Shown: positions 10,170-17,713, counted from the stretch's first letter. The stretch is DNA of 64,000 nucleotides from Acinetobacter colistiniresistens (GCF_024582815.1 NZ_CP102099.1:2480001-2544000); one strand, 5' to 3'. Notes: generated from the sequence alone by a model not told the origin. A program made the numbers and translations.

Positions 10170-10531
10170 TGATAGGTTATATTAATGAAGAGGGCTCTTC
10201 AGTAGAGTTAATGCCTTTGCTTTGGTGCTTAGGTTTTGGAATAACAGGAGGGCAAGACCTAGAATATTATTTGAGAGGCATTATAGGCAAAGATCCAATG
10301 GAACCTGTTGGAGGTGATCCTGGTTGGAGTTTAGCTCCTGAGTTACAAGAAGATGGAACAACGATTTATTGTGCTTGGGTACATGAAATGATGGGTTTAG
10401 AGCCGAATGAAGGAGATTATGATGAGGAGACGGTTATGTATCATATTCGACAAGGTCTAGAGAACGTCTTGAAAGAACAGCCTTCTAGAAAAGACGAGAT
10501 TGAAAAAATATTTGTAAAATATGATTTGTGA
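10169..10531 (+). CDS. Orphan immunity protein paired with the EndoU-like fragment
   Basis: 120 residues, acidic, intact, starting at an ATG that shares its first base with the stop of the toxin fragment (TAATG). Translational coupling to the toxin is the usual cdiA-CT/cdiI arrangement. There is no signal peptide or membrane span. The protein has a Trp/Gly-rich N-terminal half and a helical C-terminus; I do not recognise the family. It does not resemble the resident CdiI at 8326-8721 despite the related toxin folds. The VENN repeat copy 2 begins immediately after its stop codon, in the same frame. Confidence 0.7.
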   Translation: MIGYINEEGSSVELMPLLWCLGFGITGGQDLEYYLRGIIGKDPMEPVGGDPGWSLAPELQEDGTTIYCAWVHEMMGLEPNEGDYDEETVMYHIRQGLENVLKEQPSRKDEIEKIFVKYDL

Positions 10532-10532
10532 G

Positions 10533-10894
10533 CAATTATAGCATCGACACTCAGTCCAAAAATCAGTTACGAGATTGGCCAGTACTTTCAAGATAAAGAT
10601 GCTGAAGGTAGTGCAGCGCATATCTTGGCTCATACGATTTTAGGTGCAGCAGTTGCCGCGACAGGTGGTAATAATGCCTTGAGCGCGGGTATTGCAGCAG
10701 GTAGTGCTGAGTCCGCAGCACCGTTACTTGCGGAGTATTTGTATGGTAAGAAAGCTAAAGATCTAACCGCAAGTGAGAAATCTACAATTAGCTCTATTGT
10801 CGGTTTAGCAGGGAGCGCTGTTGGTGCAACCACTGGTGATGTATCAAGTACAGTTCAAGGTGGACAGTCTGCGCAGAATGCGGTGGAGAATAAT
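10533..10894 (+). repeat. VENN pre-toxin segment, copy 2
   Basis: Near-identical to cdiA from the KDAEGSAAHILAHTI coding stretch to VENN (10883-10894). The first ~65 bases are clearly diverged (ASTLSPKISYEIGQYFQDKD against ASTLSPAASYEIGQYFKGKD), so the 5' edge comes from a different allele. It is the only orphan copy without an internal deletion in the part it covers. Confidence 0.85.
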
Positions 10895-11665
10895 TATTTA
10901 ACAGTGAAACAGGTAAATTCTTACAAGGATGAAATGCAGTCCTGTAATAAGAATAGAAATTGTGATCAAGTTATAGAAAAATATAGAGTCTTAGCATTAA
11001 AACAGGACGAAGAATTAGTAGCTGTTTGTTCGACGTCACCTTCTGCTTGTAAAACATACTATCAGTTTATTTTAACTCAAAGAAATCAGGTTAAAGAAGC
11101 TATAGGAAATGCAACTAAATATCTGCCAAATATAGATCCAGGCGCCTTATATCTCCAACAAATTAACGCTGAAGGTATTGTCGTTAATACTGAAATTGCA
11201 AAGCAATTACAAGCAAAATATGGAATGGACGATCAAACAGCCCAGCTTACAGCTGTTGCAATTGTAGGGGCGATGGGGAGTGTAAAAGGTTTAAAAATTT
11301 CGAAACCGAATGAACAACATTCCCCAAATAAAAATGAAATTAATAAAAATGGTTATGAATTTAAACAAGGTATTGATTTGGACTTAAGAGGTAAAAACTA
11401 TTCAACAAAGGATACTATTGAATTAGCATTTGCAAAGACTGGAGTTTCCAAAAATGAGTTCAGTGTTACTAAATGGGGGGTAGATAAAAATGGTAAAAGT
11501 TTCCCTACTGAATATAGAGTAACATCAGGTAAGAATCGTGGTGCTGAAGTAAGTATAGATTTAGGCCATGATGGTGTAGGTACACCTGGTAAAAAAAATA
11601 TTGTTGGTCATATTTTCTTAGATGAAGTTGATTTTAACCGTAGCAAAGATAAGCCTAAAAAGTGA
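10625..11665 (+). CDS. Orphan CdiA C-terminal region with VENN domain and intact toxin tip
   Basis: Frame open from the repeat (in frame just after the preceding stop at 10531); a TTG at 10625 is the first possible start and has no clear ribosome site. After VENN (10883) comes an entry domain with cysteine pairs (CNKNRNC, CSTSPSAC) and a short hydrophobic stretch. The C-terminal domain contains GAEVSIDLGHDG, TPGKKN and GHIFLD. That last pattern is reminiscent, from memory, of the type-47 polymorphic toxin domain; treat this as tentative. It is the best preserved orphan tip in the array. The partner immunity gene downstream appears frameshifted. Confidence 0.7.
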   Translation: MAHTILGAAVAATGGNNALSAGIAAGSAESAAPLLAEYLYGKKAKDLTASEKSTISSIVGLAGSAVGATTGDVSSTVQGGQSAQNAVENNYLTVKQVNSYKDEMQSCNKNRNCDQVIEKYRVLALKQDEELVAVCSTSPSACKTYYQFILTQRNQVKEAIGNATKYLPNIDPGALYLQQINAEGIVVNTEIAKQLQAKYGMDDQTAQLTAVAIVGAMGSVKGLKISKPNEQHSPNKNEINKNGYEFKQGIDLDLRGKNYSTKDTIELAFAKTGVSKNEFSVTKWGVDKNGKSFPTEYRVTSGKNRGAEVSIDLGHDGVGTPGKKNIVGHIFLDEVDFNRSKDKPKK

Positions 11666-11718
11666 TGGGAATTTAACTTAATGAGTAGTTTAATTTATTT
11701 TGTAGAAGATTTTTTGAA

Positions 11719-12179
11719 GTGGCTGATTCAATGAGTATTAATTATGAAATACTTTCAGAAAATAAAAGTCAAGAAAAGTTGTATAGTTTATTTTCTATAT
11801 ATAGTTTGAAAGATTTTGAGTTATCTATCAATCGAAATAATTTAAAAGAAATTCCTATCCGTGAATTTTTAGATAGACAAAAATTAATGGTAAACACTTA
11901 CCTAATGGTGCGGGTAACAAAGAGTTACTCTTAGAGTTGTTGCCTGATAATATTGGTGAAGTGTTTTACTCATTTGATTTTAAAGATTATAATAGGTTGG
12001 TTAAATTTAAAAATTTTTGTGATCTAAAGGTGATTTTATCCCAAGTTTATAACTTTAATTATTATATATTCGATAACTCAAATGAATTTATTTTAGCTTG
12101 GGGGGATGATGAGGTGTTAATGGGAGGAGGGGAGGCTGCAAAATGGGTTGAAAATGTTAAAGGAAATTGGAGGTTTTAA
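11719..12179 (+). pseudogene. Immunity gene with a -1 frameshift in an A run
   Basis: Two abutting frames fit together. The first (GTG 11719, or ATG 11731) encodes MSINYEILSENKSQ through to EFLDRQK. At an A5 run (11879-11883) a one-base shift continues as INGKHLPNGAGNKELLLELL and then 70 more residues to 12179, without a break. The joined product is about 150 residues, cytoplasmic and acidic at its end (WGDDEVLMGGGEAAKW). It follows the toxin at 10625-11665 and should be its immunity protein. A homopolymer indel, phase variation and a sequencing error are all possible. Confidence 0.65.
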
Positions 12180-12215
12180 TTTTTTAGCAGAACCATTAAC
12201 CAATTCTAAGATAAT

Positions 12216-12962
12216 GTGACCAATGCCTTAATTGAGAAAGGCATGAGTTCAGATACTGCTAAGTTGGTTGCAAATGGGGTGAGTACGCTGACACTGACAG
12301 GTGTAGGTGCATCGACAGGATTGTCAACTGGCAGCATTGGTACAGCGATTAATGTTGACTCAAATAACCGACAATTGCATGTTGATGAAATTGCTATGCT
12401 TAAGAAAAAGGCAGCAGAATTAGCTAGCTGAAATGGTCCAATGGATCGGGATAGTTATAATTACTGGTATACGATGTTATATAATGTACCTTACGGAAAA
12501 GTTGATACAGAAGGGCGTGAGCAACTGCTAAATATGGCAGGCCAATGGGATCAAGCTGGCGCGAATACAGCAGACAGAAGTCTAGAAAGACATATTGCGA
12601 ATATGAAGTTTGCGGCAGAAACAATTAATTCAATGTCAGGTAAAGTTCTCACCGACAATAATGGCAAGCCGATCATTGAAAATGGTTCTGCGGTTAAGGC
12701 ATTTCAGGCTACAGATGCACAGAGAAAAAATAATGGATTGTTTGGTTATGACCCGAACAAAGTTAATTTAAAGGCGAAAGATGATCCAAAAGGGGGGTAT
12801 TTTAGAGTCTTTGATCCATCTTTAAAAGGTAAAAGGAAGTATTTAGACTTGAATGGGAATGTTCCAAGCAACAAGACTTTACCAAATGGTAAGAAGTCTG
12901 GTAGGTCGCAAGCTGAATATAATGAGGCAACTCATTTTAAAATTGATAAAGTAACTTATTAG
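12216..12962 (+). pseudogene. Orphan CDI toxin fragment interrupted by an in-frame stop
   Basis: From GTG 12216 the frame encodes the end of a CdiA stalk of a different type (VTNALIEKGMSSDTAKLVAN), without a VENN repeat. A TGA at 12429-12431 interrupts it. The same frame continues with NGPMDRDSYNYWYTMLYNVP to 12962, ending in a basic domain (GYFRVFDPSLKGKRKYLDLN) typical of a toxin tip. Since only a stop separates two coding halves in one frame, this is a nonsense-disabled gene. The toxin family is not named with confidence. An immunity remnant follows ten bases later. Confidence 0.65.
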
Positions 12963-12972
12963 GAACAAGATC

Positions 12973-13265
12973 ATGAAAACCATTTGTGCCCCTATATCCG
13001 AACAAGCTAAATTAAGATTAGATTTTGATGAAAATATTGAAGGGGATCTGATAGAGTTAAATATTTCCCAAAGTGATTATGAGGCTTTAGAAAAATTGAT
13101 TATTTTAATTGTCTAAATAAGCATCTAGGGTTATTAATCGATAATTATGAAGATGAAAGTATTTCCTATGAGGACTTGCCTAAGGCTTTAGATTTGACAA
13201 TAGAGTATTCCTGTAAATATAGCGGTTTGGAGGAGCTGTGGTGTAGTATAAAAAAATTATTTTAA
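12973..13265 (+). pseudogene. Immunity gene with a frameshift
   Basis: An ATG at 12973 behind AGGAA starts MKTICAPISEQAKLRLDFDE and reads to a TAA after 45 codons. A one-base shift in a T4 run near 13105 continues as FNCLNKHLGLLIDNYEDESI and on to LWCSIKKLF, ending at 13265. The joined product is about 97 residues, acidic and soluble, and directly follows the broken toxin at 12216-12962, as expected for its immunity partner. No family is recognised. Confidence 0.6.
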
Positions 13266-13435
13266 CAGCCATAGAAAATAAAACAGCTGTTTTCTTCTTT
13301 TTTAGATGCTGTTTTTAATGCTTGAGAAATATATAAAAATTGGCAGATAAAATAGTGTGAAAGAAAAGGTTTATGACATGAAAATTGTTAGTAAACCTTT
13401 GTCTGAACAAAAAGTAAATTGAAGTGAGCTATTTT

Positions 13436-13747
13436 ATGCGTGTAATTGATAAAGAGTATGGTGAAGAAGTAAATGTTTATGGTCTATATCATTATAATAA
13501 GGATATTTATTTTTATGGTATAGCCGTTGGTGAGGATAGTATAGCTGCATTTCGTCAGAAGGATGTTGAAGTTATTGATCCTAAATTTAGTTTTGATGTG
13601 GTTTATATTGGTAGTGATGGTAATAGTAGTTTTATGTTACTGCATTGGGCTTTGGCTGAAAACAATTTGTTAGATGATATTTTAGATCGTGATGAAGATG
13701 CGATTAATTTGTTTTCTAAACTAAAGTTCATTAAAAGCAAAATATAA
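13436..13747 (+). CDS. Solitary immunity-like protein
   Basis: 103 residues from ATG 13436 with GAAGTGAG upstream; GTG 13424 is an alternative start. An ATG at 13378 (behind AAAGG) encodes MKIVSKPLSEQK in another frame and stops at 13420. It resembles the start of the preceding immunity remnant (MKTICAPISEQ), so the ancestral gene probably began at 13378 and suffered an indel in the A5 run around 13409. The body is acidic and aromatic-rich (YGLYHYNKDIYFYGI). No toxin lies in front of it. It is either an orphan immunity gene kept for protection or a decaying one. Confidence 0.5.
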   Translation: MRVIDKEYGEEVNVYGLYHYNKDIYFYGIAVGEDSIAAFRQKDVEVIDPKFSFDVVYIGSDGNSSFMLLHWALAENNLLDDILDRDEDAINLFSKLKFIKSKI

Positions 13748-13908
13748 ACTTAGATGAAAAGAGAGACTGCATAACTCCCTGATTATAAAAGAGAGGTTTG
13801 GTTCGGAAAATATAATTTTAATGCAAAATGGTGAGGTAAGAATGTAGCTATTTTATAAGGTTGTAGATCGAAAATATTTTTATATTTATCAATTGCCAAA
13901 TAGAAGAT

Positions 13909-14356
13909 ATGGTATCGGCAGGCTTGTCCGCACCTACTGCGAGTGGTGCAGGCATTGCAGCAGGTAGTGCTGAGGCCGCAGCGCCGTTACTTGCTGAGTA
14001 TTTGTATGGTAAGAAAGCTAAAGATTTAACCGCAAGTGAGAAATCTACAATTAGCTCAATTGTCGGTTTAGCAGGTAGTGCTGTCGGTGCAACCACAGGT
14101 GATGTATCAAGTACAGTTCAAGGTGGACAGTCTGCGCAGAATGCGGTGGAGAAAAATGATTTTGCATTACCAATAAACAAAAATCTTGCGATGTCAATTC
14201 AGTCCGCTGTTGATTATTCTGTTAAAAATAATTTAAGCCCAGAAGATACTCAAAAGTTAATTAATAGTATAAGCCAGCCTGATGATGGAGATAAGATATG
14301 TTCTTAATGGAAAACCAGTTATCAAATATTTTAATAATGAACCATCCAAGAAATGA
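13909..14356 (+). pseudogene. VENN repeat copy 3 with truncated toxin tip
   Basis: The repeat part (13905-14157) matches cdiA but lacks 156 bases (52 codons, in frame), with the junction on the 8-base repeat ATTGCAGC present at cdiA 6902 and 7058. The motif is VEKN (14146-14157). The tip that follows has only about 50 codons and ends at TAA 14307. A second frame gives VLNGKPVIKYFNNEPSKK to a TGA at 14354-14356 that overlaps the next start codon (ATGA), the expected toxin-immunity junction. So the toxin has lost its middle and its frame. Confidence 0.65.
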
Positions 14357-14703
14357 GTGTGATTATGGATATGATTAGCCGTCAAACAGAAATTTTGACA
14401 AATTTATTACAGATCATGGTTGATTCTGTTTATGAAGATTATGATTCATTACAAGGTATTTTTGATTATTGTAAATCTCCTATAGATCATTCAGTTTCTA
14501 TGGAAGCAAATTTTTCTTATTTTATTGAAAATAATGAGAAATTTGTTTTCATGAGTGATCCAGAATCAAAAATTCCTTATCTGCTGGAGGAGCTTCATAG
14601 ATTAGTACAGGAACATACAGGAGGAGTATGGACTAAGCTTATTCTTACACTGGATGAAAATGGCAGGGCTCATACGAAGTTTATTTATGATGAAAAATCA
14701 TAA
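14353..14703 (+). CDS. Orphan immunity protein, possibly YezG/DUF600-like
   Basis: 116 residues, intact, with its ATG overlapping the last codon of the toxin remnant by four bases. The ending (W-x-KLILTLDENGRAHTKFIYD) and the long helical start (RQTEILTNLLQIMVDSV) recall the YezG/DUF600 immunity family, in which a Trp-containing strand precedes a D-G turn and a final FxYD. This is recognition by eye only. There is no signal or membrane segment. Its toxin is destroyed, so any present value would be protection against other cells carrying that tip. Confidence 0.6.
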   Translation: MSVIMDMISRQTEILTNLLQIMVDSVYEDYDSLQGIFDYCKSPIDHSVSMEANFSYFIENNEKFVFMSDPESKIPYLLEELHRLVQEHTGGVWTKLILTLDENGRAHTKFIYDEKS

Positions 14704-14808
14704 AATTTTGTAGTTTGTTTTTCTTGATTTTAATGTATGTCCAATGATGGCATGCTTTTTATTTTAAAACAAAGAAATTTATTTAATAAACAATTTTAAG
14801 TGATAAAA

Positions 14809-15258
14809 ATGAAAAATTTAACTGTAATGTATGATTCTGGATCTATTAATAAAAGTTTTCTGGTTGAATTTATAAATACCTATGGATTAACTTTACCTGA
14901 AAAATACATGGAGTTAATGGAGAAACATAATGGTGTTCAATTTTTGGAAAATTGTTTTAACTATATAGATTCTAATGGTAATGTTGGTGAGTCTAGTATA
15001 GGGTTTTGTGCGTATGGAGATGAAATTGGCGCTGATAACATTGTTAAGTTTCAGGATTATGATGGTTTAGGTTATGATAATGTAATTGTCTTTGGTCTTA
15101 ATGGAAGAGGTGATTACTTATCATTTGATTATCGCCAAAATCCTGAATCAGATAATCCATTAGTAATAATAATGTATCATGATGATTTCATCGAAGATGA
15201 ATATGGTAATAAAAAAATGCGTGTTGTTAAAGTGGCGGATAGCTTTGATGATTTTTAA
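14809..15258 (+). CDS. SMI1/KNR4 (SUKH) family immunity protein
   Basis: 149 residues from ATG 14809 (GTG 14800 also possible). It has the SUKH layout: N-terminal helix with LPEKYMELMEKHNG, the GFCAYGDEI strand, then VIVFGLNGRGDYLSFDYR and IIMYHDDF. SUKH proteins are common immunity partners of polymorphic toxins. No toxin lies directly upstream, since the preceding gene is another immunity protein. A decayed duplicate with the same 3' flank follows at 15355-15817. Confidence 0.75.
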   Translation: MKNLTVMYDSGSINKSFLVEFINTYGLTLPEKYMELMEKHNGVQFLENCFNYIDSNGNVGESSIGFCAYGDEIGADNIVKFQDYDGLGYDNVIVFGLNGRGDYLSFDYRQNPESDNPLVIIMYHDDFIEDEYGNKKMRVVKVADSFDDF

Positions 15259-15354
15259 AATTACTCCATGATTAGTACTTAATTTGTTATTTATAAAAAG
15301 TCATTTAAAAATTAATGGCTTTTTATTTTGATGATTGAGGTTTAAATGTAAGTA
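15241..15354 (+). repeat. Direct repeat A: SUKH gene 3' end plus terminator
   Basis: This stretch and 15800-15914 align throughout: gene end (TTTGATGATTTTT), spacer, terminator hairpin (AAAAAGTCATT / AATGGCTTTTT here; AAAAAGCCATT / AATGGCTTTTTT in the second copy) and the following GATTGAGGTTTAAAT. The duplication therefore covers the gene and its terminator, pointing to a tandem cassette duplication followed by divergence. Confidence 0.75.
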
Positions 15355-15817
15355 ATGGAAAGAATTATGGAAATTTATCGAGATAATGGTCAAAATTCAC
15401 TAGATGAAATTGTTAAAGCTCAAAATCAAATTGGATATGCTTTTCCAAAAATTACATCAATTTGATAAAGGATCATGATGCTGTAATATTTGAGAAAAAT
15501 CTTTTGATTTCATAAATATCTACAATAAATCTGATGATAGAGATCTAAACTTCTTAAGTTTTAAAGATAATCATTCAGATGGGGATATTTTGAGGGAGCA
15601 AGAGAATATTTCTGACCTGAGTAATTATGGTGTGGAGCATCTTGTTATTTTTGGTATATGTGCGAATGGAGATTATATCTGTTTTGATTATAGAGATAAT
15701 ACAGAAAGCTCAGATCCTAAAGTAGTATTAGTATATCATGATGATTTTGTCGATGATAAAAGTGGGAAAAGCTCAATGGTTGTAAATAATGTTGCCGCTA
15801 ACTTTGATGATTTTTGA
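15355..15817 (+). pseudogene. Second SMI1/KNR4 immunity gene, multiply frameshifted
   Basis: Pieces of one SUKH protein are spread over different frames: MERIMEIYRDNGQNSLDEIV from 15355, IKDHDAVIFEKN near 15470, then FDFINIYNKSDDRDLNFLSF and an open frame to 15817 containing LVIFGICANGDYICFDYRDN and VYHDDF. The end is clearly homologous to the gene at 14809-15258 (same NVAA/KVAD-FDDF ending). At least two indels separate the pieces. The gene cannot make a full protein as it stands. Confidence 0.7.
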
Positions 15818-15914
15818 ATTTACTTCATGAATAGTATTTAATTGGTGATTCATAAAAAGCCATTTGAAATTAATGGCTTTTTTATTTTGATGGTTGAAGT
15901 TTAAATATAAGTAA
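15800..15914 (+). repeat. Direct repeat B, with intrinsic terminator at 15854-15886
   Basis: Partner of 15241-15354. The hairpin AAAAAGCCATT / AATGGCTTTTTT has a 7-base loop and a T run, a convincing terminator for the SUKH remnant. Confidence 0.75.
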
Positions 15915-15922
15915 AATTCTGT

Positions 15923-16070
15923 ACAGTAAGGAAGAATCTGGCAACAAGAAGGTAGTATGAATGGTACTGTTGGTCGTTTTGAATGGATAATTGATCCTAA
16001 ATTAGGTGGAGTCTCGCATATAATGTTTATTCCAAATGGTAAAATTACAGGGGTGCCAACTAAACCATGA
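15923..16070 (+). pseudogene. CdiA scar fused to a toxin C-terminal tail
   Basis: Bases 15923-15949 match an internal part of cdiA (5784-5810) at 26 of 27 positions, in a different frame. Directly after comes a short frame, EGSMNGTVGRFEWIIDPKLG, ending VPTKP at a TGA (16068-16070). GRFEWIID...FIPNGKITGVP is a typical polymorphic-toxin ending. Only the last ~40 codons remain. The tail overlaps the next gene by ATGA, so the original toxin-immunity coupling is preserved although the toxin body is gone. Confidence 0.6.
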
Positions 16071-16540
16071 TAACTCAAGCATATGAAAAACTTAAACAGC
16101 TTAATTTTGATGATTTTGGAGCTATCTATATTGGATATATAGGAGTTCCAGAATATGGTTGTTTAAGTAATGAGATGGTAAGTAGTTTTGTCGAAGATTA
16201 TTTTCTAAGGACAGAAGTTGTTGCCCACGAATTAACTGAAGTCTTAAATGAATTGTTAGTTATAGATAAAGATACTTCGCGAGATGATATTTTGAATTTG
16301 TTGAACAAAGTAGTAAATACTTTAAATATTGATATTTCAAACTCGACTCATAAGTGGTTATTAGTTTGTTTGGACTTGAAGCTTAACGGGCTGAGCTTAG
16401 ACCCAGTATATGGCCTATTAGAGTTATCAAATTTTTGGATTGATTGGGGGCAGCCAAAGAATTCACCACATATGATTCAAGGTGTAAATAATAATGTAGA
16501 TGCTTCTGATTATTATACAGAAGAAAATTATAAAAAATGA
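16067..16540 (+). CDS. Orphan immunity protein
   Basis: 157 residues, intact, start overlapping the toxin tail's stop (ATGA). Acidic and helical, with no signal or membrane segment. Distinctive pieces are GAIYIGYIGVPEYGCLS near the start, a WLLVCLDLKLNGLSLDPVYG segment, and FWIDWGQPKNSPHMIQG near the end. The family is not recognised. It is assigned as an immunity gene because it is coupled to a toxin tail and lies in a row of such genes. Confidence 0.65.
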   Translation: MITQAYEKLKQLNFDDFGAIYIGYIGVPEYGCLSNEMVSSFVEDYFLRTEVVAHELTEVLNELLVIDKDTSRDDILNLLNKVVNTLNIDISNSTHKWLLVCLDLKLNGLSLDPVYGLLELSNFWIDWGQPKNSPHMIQGVNNNVDASDYYTEENYKK

Positions 16541-16687
16541 TTTGTATTAATTATGATTGGTTGAAGCTGGAGTTAAGTAAAGAGGGTGTGTGTTAAGTAT
16601 AAATATTTTGTTTATGTAACTAATCATTTTAACAGTCATTGAGTGTTTTTAGAGTTTTAAAGAAAGTAGTTATAAAATGTTAATTCT

Positions 16688-16714
16688 AGCCGTATTTCAA
16701 ATGCGGCTTTTTTT
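16688..16714 (+). terminator. Intrinsic terminator before the last pre-toxin remnant
   Basis: Stem AGCCGTATT / AATGCGGCT (one G-T pair) with a 3-base loop and seven T. It lies about 150 bases after the immunity gene at 16067-16540, in the same direction. Confidence 0.7.
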
Positions 16715-16763
16715 ATGTATAGATTTTGCCTCTGGTCTGGAAAAATAGAGTAAAAATTTTTAG

Positions 16764-16996
16764 GAAAGATGCTAGCCAGTGGCAAAAAGCGGGTGTGTTA
16801 TTAGATATGGTGTCGGCAGGCTTGTCCGCACCTACTGCGAGTGGTGCAGGTATTGCAGCCTCGACATTGAGTCCAGCGGCAAGCTATGAAATTGCTCAAT
16901 ACTGTAAGGGTAAAGATGCAGCAGGTAGTGCTGAGGCCGCAGCGCCATTACTTGCCGAGTATTTTGTATGGAAAAGAAGCTAAAGATTTAACGGTA
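16764..16996 (+). pseudogene. VENN pre-toxin remnant, copy 4 (truncated)
   Basis: Matches cdiA from the QWQKAGVLLD coding stretch, with a 93-base (31-codon, in-frame) deletion joining KGKDA to the AGSAEAAAPLLAEY segment. An extra T in TATTTTGTATGG (cdiA has TATTTGTATGG) breaks the frame. Similarity stops at about 16996, before the VENN motif, so no toxin or immunity gene follows. This is the downstream edge of the CDI cassette array. Confidence 0.8.
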
Positions 16997-17006
16997 AGTC
17001 AGAACA

Positions 17007-17240
17007 CTATTCGAGTTCGAGTTGATAATCATCTTTGGTAACTTTAATTTTAATCTTCTTATACTTTCTTTTATTGGGGTTTAATGCCGATTCTGTAACC
17101 TCTGTGGCAAAACTCGAATTTCCCATCAAGTCATAATAGGCTTTATAACCAATCAAAATCTTTTGTGGCCTGCCACTGTGCTCGTGACTATAGTTTTCAA
17201 TCAGTTGAGTCAACTGTTCGAAGATCAGAGTATGGGTCAT
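17007..17240 (-). CDS. Small conserved-looking hypothetical protein
   Basis: 77 residues, basic, opposite in direction to the CDI array and abutting its last remnant. It contains HEHSGRPQKILIGYKAYYDL and ends in a Lys-rich strand (YKKIKIKVTKDDYQLELE). AGAGATGATTGAGCA precedes the ATG. There is no signal or membrane segment. I do not recognise a family. The ILIGYKAYYDLMG part recalls phage- or plasmid-type small proteins, but I cannot support a function. It marks where ordinary chromosome may resume. Confidence 0.5.
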   Translation of the reverse strand: MTHTLIFEQLTQLIENYSHEHSGRPQKILIGYKAYYDLMGNSSFATEVTESALNPNKRKYKKIKIKVTKDDYQLELE

Positions 17241-17713
17241 TGCTCAATCATCTCTTTCATTTAAAGACATTAGTTACTTAAACTAATCGAACTTTGTTAA
17301 AGATTTAAGACAGTTCTTTTGGCCTGAGCCCTATTATTTCTGATGCACTCAAGACCATGGTCTGATTTAGCAATACACCGATTTCTTCTTTAATAGTGGC
17401 CTTTATGCTCAAGTAAAAACCAATAAAATTACACATAACATAATTTAATTATGTATTGCATAAATTAAAACTTTCTTGTAGCATGAATTTATAGCTGAGA
17501 GCCAAGATCAAGAACGATGATTTCTTCATTTGGCTGACTGATGGACGGAAAGGGCTTAAACACGGATGCTTTTACATACTTATAAAAACACCTGTCGCCT
17601 TTTCTGATAACGCATGTATAGGTTGATGCTTTTAGACAGCTTTTTAAGCAATTGAAGAATAAAACCTATGCAGAGCATGAAACGGATGAATTTATCTAAA
17701 TAAGGGAAACTAG
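17241..17713. other. Gene-free leader region of hppD
   Basis: No credible frame on either strand. It contains the shared AT-rich motif at 17436-17467 and must hold the hppD promoter. I see nothing else in it. Confidence 0.5.
17436..17467 (-). promoter_or_regulatory. Candidate operator shared by the tyrosine-catabolic genes (hppD side)
   Basis: Read on the minus strand it carries GCAATACATAATT, then an A, then AATTA. The same block with the A changed to T is at 22558-22576, between fahA and the permease gene. In both places it reads antisense to the catabolic gene (hppD, fahA), 165-280 bases ahead of the start codon. The nearby IclR-family regulator is the likely binder; this is inference. 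The AT-richness means some resemblance could be chance. Confidence 0.55.

Noticed and set aside
6946..14096. Recurring minus-strand frames beginning MVAPTALPAKPTIEL in each pre-toxin copy
   Set aside because: They are the reverse strand of the repeated VENN segment; their repetition follows from the repeat and not from a gene.
8875..16996. Transposon or insertion sequence carrying the cassettes
   Set aside because: I saw no transposase frame, no terminal inverted repeats and no target duplication; recombination at the VENN repeats explains the layout.
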